The notes under the pieces are model-generated. The model ran no database searches. It had not been told where the DNA came from and saw only the letters and a program-made list of their open reading frames with translations. A stretch of 64,000 bases of DNA from Malassezia japonica (Eukaryota; Basidiomycota; Malasseziomycetes; Malasseziales; Malasseziaceae): the NCBI RefSeq assembly GCF_029542785.1, contig NC_083375.1:620001-684000 (forward strand), read 5' to 3'. The position numbers were made by a program, and so were the translations under genes. This document shows, in pieces, positions 26,879-35,899 of this stretch (its first letter is position 1; every line of letters begins with the position of its first letter).

Positions 26879-29611
26879 TTAGTCGATGTTCTTTGCCGAG
26901 CAGCAGTTGAGCTTCGAGAGGAAGCCGCCCTTGCCCTTCTGGGCGACCTGCTCGGCTTCCTTGCGCGCGCGCAGGTTGGCCTCGGCAATGGCCTCGGGGC
27001 CCGAACCATTGGCAAGGTACGGGAAACCAGCGAGCGGCGACTTCTCCTTGCCGATTTTGCTGCCAGCCTCGGTCATGCCGCCCTCGGCGATCTGCTCGTC
27101 AAAGTCCTTCTGGGCACCCTGCGCGGCAGCCTTCTCATTGTCATCACCAGCAGGCACACCATCCTCAAGCTGTACATTAGCACCGTGCGTCAGGTCGTAG
27201 CCCTCGGCCGCAGAGCCATCGTGCGCATGCTCTTGGGGCAGCTGCTCAGCGTAGTCACCCGAGTGGTAGGCGTCCGCGCCGTATGGGTCGGTCTCCTCCT
27301 GCTCGGCGCCGTAGGCATCAGCGCCACGGGTCGCATCTTCCTGCTGCTGGTTGTAGTACGCAGCCGACTGCGCGTTGCCATCCATCGAAGGACCGTTTGC
27401 ATCATAAAACAGGTCTTCAGAGCTCTGGTTCGGCGTCGACGAGTTGGTGTACAACGACTGCGTAGGACCCGACACGGCCGTCTCGGAACGCGTCATGCTG
27501 GGGACGGAGGCGGGGACAGAGGCGGGGACGGAGGCGGGAGCCACATTGTTCGTGTCCAAGTCGCTGGACGCGACGTAGGTCTGCAGGTAGGCGAGGCTGT
27601 TGGTCGGCGGCACCTGCTCCTCGTTAATGGGGACGTTGTTGGCAAGCACGGCAGCACCAACACCACCAGCAGCACCAGCACCAGCACCGACCGCGGCATC
27701 GGTGGCGTAGTTCGAGTAGTACGACGGTTCAGTTTGCGTACCGGTCTGGTAGGCGGCCGACTGGTCGTAGCCGGTGTTGTAGGCCTCAGCGGGGTAGCCC
27801 TGTGTGTAGTACGCGCTCTGGCTGTAGTCTTGGGCCGGGGCACCGTACGCGGCTTGCTCGGGCTGGCCGTACTGCGACGCACCATGCGCATAGGCGTTCG
27901 GGTCCTGCTGCGCGTAGGCAGAAGCATCCTGCTGCGCGTAGGCAGAAGCATCTTGCTGTGCGTAGGCACCCGAGTCCTGCTGAGCATAGTTCTGGGCATA
28001 GGTGGGCTGCACAGACTCGTAGTTCTGCGCGGGCGTGTCATCCACACCCTTGTTCTTGCCAGAGATGGCCGCGTAGCCGGCCGCACCTGCGCCGAGACCA
28101 GCAACACCCGCAGCGGTGCCAGCAGCAGCACCAGTAGCAGCATCATCGGACTGCTCACGGGCAGGCGCACTCTGCTCCTGTCCCTGCTGGTTCTGCTGGT
28201 TCTGCTGAGCAGAGCCGTTGCTGGTACCTTCGCGTTCCGAAATGCGCTTCTGGATGGCCGAGCGGCCGCGGTCCTTGCCGACATCGTGCGTGATCGTCTT
28301 GCCGCTGGTCTGCTTGTAGGTCCAGTGGAAGGTGAAGTCGGGGGTGATGATGCCGGAGCGGTGGTACGTCGTCTTGGCGCGAACGACCGGGTCGAGGTCC
28401 ATCCATGCAAGGCGGAGCTTCAGGGCCTGGAAGTCACGTTCGTCCTCGAGCTTCTTGTCGGAGCCGTGGGACTTGTCCCACTTCTTTGTGAGGTCCTCGT
28501 ATACCTGGGCCTGCGCCATGTAGGCGTCCCACAGACGCTGGCGCTCGGGATCGCCCGGCGGGCGCGTCTTGTTCTCATTCGGCTTCGGAGGAACGAAAGT
28601 GACCTCCTCCGCGAGCTCACCACCCAGCTGTTTCTCGAGACGGTTGGAAGGGATCAAATCGAGGTCGCCTGGCTTGCTGGTAAAGTTGATCTTGGCACGG
28701 ACCGCAGGGTCAAGCATAGGCGAAATCGCCTTCCAGATGCCCTGGAAGATCCAAGGGGCGTTGTGGATGTAGAGCTTGCTGAGTGTCTCGGGGTAGTAGG
28801 CCTCGAGAATCTGCAAGATGGTCGTCAGCGAGTGCCAGTCCATGTTCTTCATGCCGAAGCCGGCCAGGTCAAAGACAATGACAATCTTGTCGTTAGGGTA
28901 CGACATGAGGCAGCGGAATGACTCGGCGGTCGCAATGACGAAACGCGTCATCGTCTCGGGACCCTGCGCCTTGGCCAAGTGACGGTTCACGTGGATGTAC
29001 ACAATGGGAATGAGGTTGTCCGTCATACCAGCAGCAAAGGTCTTGTTGGCCTTTCCCTGCTCTAGGTACTTGTCGTCGATCTTCGAAAGACCGAGGTCAC
29101 CCTTCTCGACCAGGTCAATTACCTTGGACTCGATTCGCCATTTGATGCACTTGGCAAGCATCGCAAAGGCGCGGTGCACGTTCCACTGAGGTCAGCAGAC
29201 CTAAAATTCAACGTACCTTGCGCGCACGCAAAAACTTGAGCATGATCATATCCGGCACATCGGGGCCACACAGGTACCAGAACTGGTCGTAGAATTCTTG
29301 CACACCGTGTGTCTTGAACAGCGACTGCAGAGCCTCCTGCTCCTCCTGGTGCGACTTGGCAGCCTTCGCCTTGTCCTCCTTGGATAGTCCCTGAACCTGC
29401 TCTTCGCCGCTACCAGCAGCATCGGCAATCTTGCCATTCTTGGCCTGCTCCGGATTGTCAATAACGTTGAAAAAGAGGCCCCACATCTGGGCCAGCTTCG
29501 CTTTCTGCTCCGAGGTCAAATTTCCTATTAGTTAGCCTGTAATCCTAAGCTGTGCATACCATAATGACCTGTGGCAGGCGTAATCGGCTTCACCGGTAGA
29601 GCTTCCGACAT
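26879..29611 (-). CDS. Sec14/CRAL-TRIO phospholipid-transfer protein (CSR1-like) with long repetitive tail
   Basis: 888 residues in three exons, with introns at 29525-29559 (35 nt) and 29186-29216 (31 nt). The CRAL-TRIO N-terminal helices end FLRARKWNVHRAFAML across the second splice. The lipid-binding domain contains IVFDLAGFGMKNMDW, YYPETLSKLYIHNAPW and KINFTSKPGDLDLI, closest to CSR1/SFH2-type Sec14 homologues. A beta-rich GOLD-like segment follows (FTFHWTYK). The last 400 residues are low complexity, with Tyr-Ala-Gln-Gln-Asp repeats, PASV repeats and alanine/glycine runs. The chain ends KLNCCSAKNID, where the Cys pair could be lipidated. The start at 29611 is supported by the splice restoring the frame. 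Confidence 0.87.
27901..27987 (-). repeat. 24-bp tandem repeat coding AYAQQDAS units
   Basis: About four imperfect 24-bp units in the tail of the Sec14-like gene give repeated Ala-Tyr-Ala-Gln-Gln-Asp. A separate 15-bp unit near 27505-27540 gives PASV repeats. Confidence 0.8.
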
Positions 29612-29789
29612 TGTGGTCACAAACCGTGATCCGGCGTAGGTAGCAACCCAAGTTCCCCGCGCTCTCACACTGAGTATTGAGCCGCATGCAGGCCTTAGTC
29701 AGCACGGGCAAGCGAGTGAACATCGCCCTCCCCACGCATGCGCGTATAACGTAAGCGCCACGGCTTGGCCTATTCCTCCACCTACGAAT

Positions 29790-31171
29790 ATGGCACGGCC
29801 GCCTTATGCTGTACCAATCGCGGACCGTGCGAAACCTAATGCGCTCCTTACGGTGGTCAAAGTGGTGTCAATAGCATTTTTCATGTGCCCCACAATGCTA
29901 TGTGAAATGCTTCTGGTTATTCTCTGCATGCCGTTGTGGTACGTCTGGCCCACCGCGTTCCAGACCGTGATCCGCGCGTGCAAGACACTCTTTGTCATGT
30001 TGCTTACGCACATGTTTTCCGTCTTTGCCCTTTCGGAGATAGTCATCTCGTTTGGTGGTATGGATGGGCAATGCGTCGACGCGGAGCAGTTTGTGCAGCG
30101 CGACGCTCTCGGCCGCGTTGTCGGCCTGGATCTGCCCTCGACGGGTATCTGGGTTGGAAACCATCAGATCTATACAGACTGGGTGTACATGTGGTATGTT
30201 CTTTTCCTAACTCAGGTCTCTCTCTCTCTTTGCGGGCCTCGCAGGAAATTACTATATTGTGCTGAAAGAGTCGCTCCGCAATATCCCACTGCTGGGTTAT
30301 TTTATGGAAGTCTTCCAATTCCTCTTCCTCTCGCGGAACTGGGAACAAGATCAGCGCACAATGCGTGCTACACTAGACTCTATTCTCGAGACAGGGCCTA
30401 GGAAACTTGCTCTGTTACTATACCCAGAGGGGACCAATATGAGCAGGAACCAGCACCCAAAGAGCCTCAAGTTTGCCGAAAAAATTGGCCGCTGCGGTTT
30501 AAAAAATGTCCTGTTGCCGCATAGCACGGGCCTGTACTTTTGTATCAAGTCGCTACGGTCGAAACTTGATCACGTATACCTCTTGGTACGTCTTACCTTG
30601 CTTATCGCAGGATTTCACCATTGCCTATGAAGGTGTGCAATCTGGCACGTACGCGCCCGAGTTCTTTACCATCGGTATGTTGTTATGTTAACACGCAGCC
30701 AGCCAGCTTTTCGGTGGTGTCTCCCCCCCTCGCATTCATGTCCATTGTGACTTTGTGCCGCTAGACGCAACAAGTCCCGCACTGACCAGCCCCTTATCGA
30801 CTTGCCCCCACTTGGAACCACGTGTGTCTTCCAACACGGCCCCCGCGTTCGACGCGACCGAAAAGGCCGCGTTTGATAAGTGGTTAATGGATCGCTGGGA
30901 GAAAAAAGATGCACTTATGGAGCGTTTCTACCATGAGGGCGACTTTGTCCAAGGTCGCGCTGCACTACGAGCAGTTCCTGCGGCACCTGGGTGCCAAGAT
31001 GTATTTGTCCAATTTCCTCTCGTGCCCCCTTCTCTGCGGCAGGAGCTGGCCTACTTCCTCCTTATCCCCTTGACCCTGCTCCTTGCCTACATGTATTCTA
31101 CATTGGCCCGCGTGGCGTATTCCTCGCTTGCTGCCCAGATCGCGGGTGGTGCTCACGCGGAATTATTTTGA
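29790..31171 (+). CDS. Lysophospholipid acyltransferase (LCLAT1/CST26-like)
   Basis: A membrane-bound acyl-CoA acyltransferase of the PlsC superfamily, 436 residues in four exons. Introns are at 30194-30215 (22 nt), 30586-30610 (25) and 30675-30698 (24). The first membrane segment spans about residues 20-55. Acyltransferase motif I is NHQIYTD near 123 and the motif III region is LYPEGTN near 205. Splicing restores YMWSLSLFAGLAGNYYIV and DFTIAYEGVQSG, conserved in lysocardiolipin-type acyltransferases. A C-terminal hydrophobic helix (ELAYFLLIPLTLLLAYMY) is present. The likely role is remodelling of phosphatidylinositol or related phospholipids in the ER; the exact substrate is not visible. It shares a 178-bp promoter with the Sec14-like gene. 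Confidence 0.87.
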
Positions 31172-31349
31172 AATATAGATGTTCATTGGACGCATCCGGC
31201 GTTTATATGCGCATCGCGTTAATCCCCGGCGCGGTGTACATGCAGGTCGTGATTCTACTCAGGGATAGTGTCCGTTTGTCAATCCAAGGGTTGACGGCGC
31301 AAAGCCCATTTAGACAGGGGCTCGCCCGTACTCTTTCCCTCATCTCCCC

Positions 31350-32270
31350 ATGTTCACCTCGCGTTTCCTCACCCTCGCCCTTGTTTCCCTGACAGCTATT
31401 GCGGGCGTGCTCGCCGGCAGCCAGCCGAAGAGCTCGCACGCTGAGCCTGTGAAGGTGGAGAGCAGCATGCCTCTCATGTCCTTCGCCGCTGGTCTCACCC
31501 AGGAGACCTACTGCCCCGGCTCGCAGATCAAGCCGGGTCTGAAGATTGGTGATGCCAAGCTCCTGTGGTCTACTGGTGATGGCTACTTCATCCAGCGCGC
31601 TCTCATTTACCACTCTGACAAGCTTGGTATCGCAGTGGCTTACCAGGGCACCAACCTTGATTCGCTCTTCTCCTCTATCCACAACGTGGAGTTCGTCGGT
31701 GTGCCGCCGGACTGGCGCTACGCCAAGGGTCTCCCGGCTGGCACCAAGCTCTTCTACGGTTTCCAGGATGCCTACCTTCAGATCGTTGACAAGGTTTACC
31801 CTGCCGTCCAGAAGTACATGCACCAGTACAATGAGTCTCGTGTAACTGTGATTGGCCACTCGCTTGGCGCTGCCATGGCCCTTGTTTCTGCTGCCGACTT
31901 CAACTACCGCATTGGTACCGGTGTCCACGACATTTACCTCTACGGCCTTCCCCGCGTTGGTAACCCCATTTTTGCGGACTGGGTCGACAAGACCTTCGGC
32001 AAGAAGCTTCACTGGGCTGTGTCGGGCAAGGACTGGGTGCCTCATGTTCCCCCGCGTGAGTTCGGCTACCAGCACCCGTCGAACTACATCTGGATCAACC
32101 CGGCGAACTCGACCAACTGGAAGCGTTACCCCGGCCAGGAGAACGTTCACGGCTTCAACTCGATTAACCCGGAGTGGCTGAGCTTTGATGATCACCAGGG
32201 TGTCTACTTCCACACGCAGATTGGTGCTATGAAGGAGGGTCACTGCCCTGCTACCTTCGGCAAGGACTAA
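31350..32270 (+). CDS. Secreted class 3 (fungal) lipase
   Basis: Hydrolyses acylglycerols outside the cell; Malassezia lacks de novo fatty-acid synthesis and depends on such lipases. 306 residues, no intron. The signal peptide covers about residues 1-22. The alpha/beta-hydrolase core has the nucleophile elbow GHSLG with Ser171; Asp228 in GKDWVP and His282 in DDHQG complete a likely triad. Cys55 and Cys299 could form the disulfide seen in Malassezia lipases. N-glycosylation sequons are NES at 161 and NST at 253. Codons favour pyrimidine third bases more than the neighbours, consistent with high expression. The 178-bp upstream region has a TATA-like TTTATATG near 31200. A broken copy follows directly downstream. 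Confidence 0.96.
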   Translation: MFTSRFLTLALVSLTAIAGVLAGSQPKSSHAEPVKVESSMPLMSFAAGLTQETYCPGSQIKPGLKIGDAKLLWSTGDGYFIQRALIYHSDKLGIAVAYQGTNLDSLFSSIHNVEFVGVPPDWRYAKGLPAGTKLFYGFQDAYLQIVDKVYPAVQKYMHQYNESRVTVIGHSLGAAMALVSAADFNYRIGTGVHDIYLYGLPRVGNPIFADWVDKTFGKKLHWAVSGKDWVPHVPPREFGYQHPSNYIWINPANSTNWKRYPGQENVHGFNSINPEWLSFDDHQGVYFHTQIGAMKEGHCPATFGKD

Positions 32271-32580
32271 TTGCATTGCATTTGTTAATTTATGTTGTAG
32301 AACTACAGAGTTTTCTTGCTATGAATAGTTGTTAGGGCTGTCCCAAACCCGCTTGAGACGCTGATGGGCGGATGGCTGCTACCGAATATTCTGTGATGGC
32401 GGAGTATGTGCATTTCATATTTGTCAAAATAAATGCGGTCATGACAAAATTTGCTTGATGTGCGTTAAATTGAAGTACGTGAGGATTCTACTGTTCGGGA
32501 TGGCAACGCGTAGCTTTGAACACTGCGTGTCGTAGTTTTTTTCGAGACGGACTTGGCGTAGGTACACATATTAGTGATTT
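32271..32580. other. Lipase 3' flank and spacer
   Basis: AT-richer than its surroundings. The first 60 bases hold the lipase 3' untranslated region, and part of this stretch (TTGCATTGCATTTGTTAA, then TGTAGAAC) is repeated after the pseudogene. I see nothing else recognisable. Confidence 0.6.
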
Positions 32581-32995
32581 TGGATTGGCGATCATTGGAC
32601 AAACCTGGAGCTTTGTGGCTCCTTTATCCAGCGTGCCCTGATTTACCATTCCGACAGGCTCAGTATTACGGTGGCATATTAAGGCACCAATTTTAGCACA
32701 CCCTTTTCCGCCATCCATAACGTTTAAATCGATGGCGTTTCGCCAGACTAGTGCTACTCCAAGGGTCTCCCAGCCGGCTGTTCGCACTGGTGTCCACGGC
32801 ATCTATCTATTTGGCCTTGCTCACGCTAGTAGCCCTATATTTGCCGACTGGATCGACAAAACGACCATCGGGGCATCTATTTCCATACATAAATTGGCGC
32901 CGGCCTTGGCCACTTCCCTGCCATCGTTGGCAAGGATTGAATGCATTGCATTCGTCACTTTCGTTGTAGAACAATCATGCCTTTTGGGTATCAAT
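32581..32995 (+). pseudogene. Degenerate tandem copy of the class 3 lipase gene
   Basis: The DNA aligns by eye with the intact lipase next door: ATCCAGCGTGCCCTGATTTA matches the codons for IQRALIY, and GGTGTCCACGGCATCTATCT matches those for GVHDIYL. There is an in-frame TAA at 32680-32682 in place of Gln99, plus frame shifts. Two internal deletions remove roughly residues 132-188, including the GHSLG elbow, and 215-281. Similarity continues past the stop into the 3' flank (GAATGCATTGCATTCGTCA), so the copy arose by duplication of a segment including flank, not from an mRNA. The right end runs into the last codons of the minus-strand J-protein gene. Confidence 0.88.
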
Positions 32996-34489
32996 AGGAG
33001 GGAGTGCCAGCACAGTGCTCGGCTCGCGCGCCATCTTTTGTTGCCGCACGCGCTCCATCAAAGCGCGCTGTCGGACCTGGCCCTCGGTGCTCCGTGCATT
33101 TTCGCGTGCCATTTCGAGGTTCTTGGCCACCTCCTGGGACCGTCGTGCGGAGGCCTCGACTTCTTGCATGCCGATATAATTCACACGTTGGATCTGGAAA
33201 ATGGCCAGGATCCATGCGACGACAAAGACCGCCATGTAGACGCGTTGGTTCAACGGCATCGCCTCTTTCGCACGACGCTCGGCCTCTTCTCTGGACATTT
33301 CCGGAAAACCGTAGAAGCCATCGGCAGAGTAGCGGCCTTGCGCTGCCTTTTGCCACGCATGCCCATGCCCACGCGTATGCGTGCGACGCAGGACCTCGGA
33401 CCACATGTGCCAGTGGTCCCACTCGGCCTGCGTACGAGGTCGGAACTGACCGCGGGCTGCCCATGTATAGCGCTGACGCTCAGCCTGCGCCATGACACTG
33501 GATACATCAAATTCCCATCCCATGCCGAACTTGTCATACATAGCCCGCTTCTTTGGATCTTTGAGCAAGTCGTACGCTTTGACCACCGATCGAAACTTTT
33601 CCAGACGCCGCTCATATTCTTTTTTGTCGAGTGGCTTGGACGCTGCACGGTCGGGGTGCAATGTCTTGACGAGATCATAGTACTGTGACTTGATGTCGGA
33701 TGCAGACGCAGACTTGGACACCTGCAGCAAGTCGTAGGGCGAGGCGGCCGCCCGGGCCGTCGTCGAAAATGTCCGCCTGTTTGTGGACCTCATCGAGAAG
33801 CCGGCATGGGCATACACCAAAGGTCGCTGGCGCGCCCACTGGGAATAGTACCGCAGTGTTCCAAAAGGGTGCGCGGGACGCAAGGGCTTGGACATGGTGG
33901 AAGTCTCTGGGGATTCACGGTCCTCGGAACTGACCGATGCATCCTGCTCATAGCCCCCGCTGGCTCTGTAGACGGCCTCCTCCGTATCGCCGTTCAAGAG
34001 GTGCACACTTTGCGCAAGCGTGTCAAGCAATGCATCGTTCTTGGGCAGCCGCGCAGCATCCACAGCCACGGGATCGCCCATCACCGACGACAGGTGCCAC
34101 ACGTCCGACGCTTCGTCCGCTCCCTCAACATCTTCGGATACCGACGGCTCAGGGACACAGCCATCACCAGCATACAAGTATGCGCTAAAGTCAGGGTAGT
34201 AGATGGGCGGATCTTGTGCTTCCTGCTCTGCCACGCCCGGCTCCGGGTCGTCGTCCCCCTCCGTTTTTAGCTTCGACGAGGGTCGTAGATTTGTTTGCCA
34301 CAGCGCTCTGGATGGCACAAGTGCAATACGCACACGTTGCGTACGAGGCACAATTGGCCTCTTAAGTACGGAATAGGCTCGGCAAGCACACATAGGCAAT
34401 CGGCTGCCGCGTCGCTCTAGCGTGCACGGTGCTTCACAGGGACAAGTGGAGTGATTCGGAGAGTTTCGCACGGCGCCACTGGGGCTCAT
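32975..34489 (-). CDS. Membrane-anchored J-domain protein, probably mitochondrial
   Basis: 504 residues in one exon. The first 60 residues are rich in Arg/Ser and poor in acid, as in mitochondrial presequences, although a cysteine-rich start is unusual. An acidic, low-conservation stretch follows (about 75-200). The J domain (SPYDLLQVSKSASASDIK to KRAMYDKFGMGWEFD, about 250-320) contains the HPD motif in TLHPDRAA. A hydrophobic helix (VYMAVFVVAWILAIFQI) lies near residue 430, followed by a basic coiled tail. An alternative start at the internal Met of MSKPLRPAHPFG, about residue 198, would give a shorter protein beginning close to a second presequence-like stretch (STNRRTFSTTARAA). The final codons lie in DNA shared with the lipase pseudogene flank. 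Orthologue not recognised. Confidence 0.75.
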   Translation of the reverse strand: MSPSGAVRNSPNHSTCPCEAPCTLERRGSRLPMCACRAYSVLKRPIVPRTQRVRIALVPSRALWQTNLRPSSKLKTEGDDDPEPGVAEQEAQDPPIYYPDFSAYLYAGDGCVPEPSVSEDVEGADEASDVWHLSSVMGDPVAVDAARLPKNDALLDTLAQSVHLLNGDTEEAVYRASGGYEQDASVSSEDRESPETSTMSKPLRPAHPFGTLRYYSQWARQRPLVYAHAGFSMRSTNRRTFSTTARAAASPYDLLQVSKSASASDIKSQYYDLVKTLHPDRAASKPLDKKEYERRLEKFRSVVKAYDLLKDPKKRAMYDKFGMGWEFDVSSVMAQAERQRYTWAARGQFRPRTQAEWDHWHMWSEVLRRTHTRGHGHAWQKAAQGRYSADGFYGFPEMSREEAERRAKEAMPLNQRVYMAVFVVAWILAIFQIQRVNYIGMQEVEASARRSQEVAKNLEMARENARSTEGQVRQRALMERVRQQKMAREPSTVLALPPIDTQKA

Positions 34490-34540
34490 GTACGGGGTGA
34501 GGAAAGTCTATTCACATCATAAGGAAAGGAGTGCGTGTAT

Positions 34541-35048
34541 TTAACGAGCGCTCGGCGTGTTTTCCGCCTCCGCCTTGGTCAGGGCGGCGTCCAGTGCATC
34601 AATTAGGCGGTGCGAGTCTGGGTGAGGTGGGCGACGTACCATAGATCTCTTCCTCTTGCTTCTGTAGTTGCACAAAAGAAGTCGACTGAATGAGCTCTTG
34701 CATGCGTGCAGTCAGGTCATCGTTCTCTTTCTGGAGCACGTCCATCCGCTGCAAGAGACGTACCCCCAGCACTGGGTCGCGTGGTTCCTGGCTCGCGTGT
34801 GGCGCATCCCCATTCTCTGGTCCGCCACTAGCTGCAGCATCGGCAAGTGCAAGGCAGCGATGCGGCTCGAACGAGAGCGCGGCGATGTGCATCTCGAGTG
34901 CTTGCTCGCGCCGCTCGTACGCGTCGATGATTTCTTGCACCTGGTCGCGCGACAGCAGCGTTGCATCTAGCGCCGGGGGCTCTGGCTTGGGCGGCAGGTC
35001 CGGCAGGCGCAGTTCCATGGCGCTCTGTTCGACATTCGCGGTCGACAT
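34541..35048 (-). CDS. Small coiled-coil protein of unknown function
   Basis: 161 residues in two exons, with a 22-nt intron at 34618-34639 (GTACGTCGCC...CTCACCCAG). The N-terminus is proline-rich (LPDLPPKPEPPALD). Two helical, heptad-like stretches follow: DQVQEIIDAYERREQALEMH and LLQRMDVLQKENDDLTARMQ continuing to LQKQEEEIYDSHRLIDALD across the splice. The coding length divides by three only with the intron removed, and the last exon continues the helix pattern, which supports the model. I do not recognise the family. It is divergent from ARL8, with 113 bp between the starts. Confidence 0.72.
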
Positions 35049-35161
35049 GGCGCCTCGATCCAGCACCGCCGACCACAACCTGATGGTTCGGCCGATGAGT
35101 AAGTGGAAGCAATCACCCCGCATTTTTTCGACAAACACGCCAGGCCCTTCGCGGACGAGCA

Positions 35162-35817
35162 ATGCTCGGGTTTCTGATCGAGTGGCTCCGTTCCCTCCTC
35201 TTTACGCGTTATCTTGACGTGTGTATTGTAGGCCTGCCTGGTGCGGGCAAGACGACGCTCACAAATGTGCTGGTCACGGGCCGCGTGCCCGAGCACGTCG
35301 CGCCGACGGTCGGCTACAACCTGCGACAGTTGCGCGTAGGCAACGTGCGCATGCGACTATGGGATATTGGGTATGTTGTTGTGCTTACACAGTGGCCAGC
35401 CGCGTTTCCGGTCAATGTGGGAGCGGTACTGCTCCGGTGTATCGGCGGTGGTTTTTGCGGTCGACTCGAGCATCCCGCTGCCGCCCGGCTACTCGACCAA
35501 AGACCAGGGCGAGTACTCTGAGGAAGAAAAGACGGCGCGCAATCGCGAGAGCGAGGCTTGGAATATTGCGGCGGAAGAGCTGCATTCGCTCATCCAGCGG
35601 CCAGCGCTCGCCGGACTACCTCTGCTCGTGTTGGCAACCAAAAATGATCTCCCGAATCCCGCTAGTGTGCAGGAAGTGATCTCGGTGATGTACGTCGCGC
35701 TACTAACGCAGGGACCTGGCGTCGCTCAAGGACCGTGAAGTTTACTGCTACAGCATCAGCACATTCAACCAAACCAACATTGGTATTACGATCAAGTGGC
35801 TTTGCGCGAAGCGGTGA
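35162..35817 (+). CDS. ARL8: Arf-like small GTPase of the ARL8 type
   Basis: 203 residues in three exons with two 22-nt introns (35371-35392, 35690-35711). It has the P-loop GLPGAGKTT near residue 24, switch regions APTVGYN and [16 protein letters not shown] (joined by the first splice), and the base-specificity motif ATKNDLP. The end is [19 protein letters not shown]. The MWERYC block and hydrophobic N-terminal helix without a glycine-2 myristoylation site fit ARL8, which acts on lysosomes or vacuoles in animals. A stretch of about 20 extra residues ([20 protein letters not shown]) is inserted after the AVDSS strand, where Arf proteins normally have a short loop. Confidence 0.88.
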
Positions 35818-35899
35818 CGCGCCGAGTCCAGTAGGTGTATACTAGTAAAACAGTCCATCTAAGATGGTACGTACACGGTATGTACATGGGTATGTGCGG

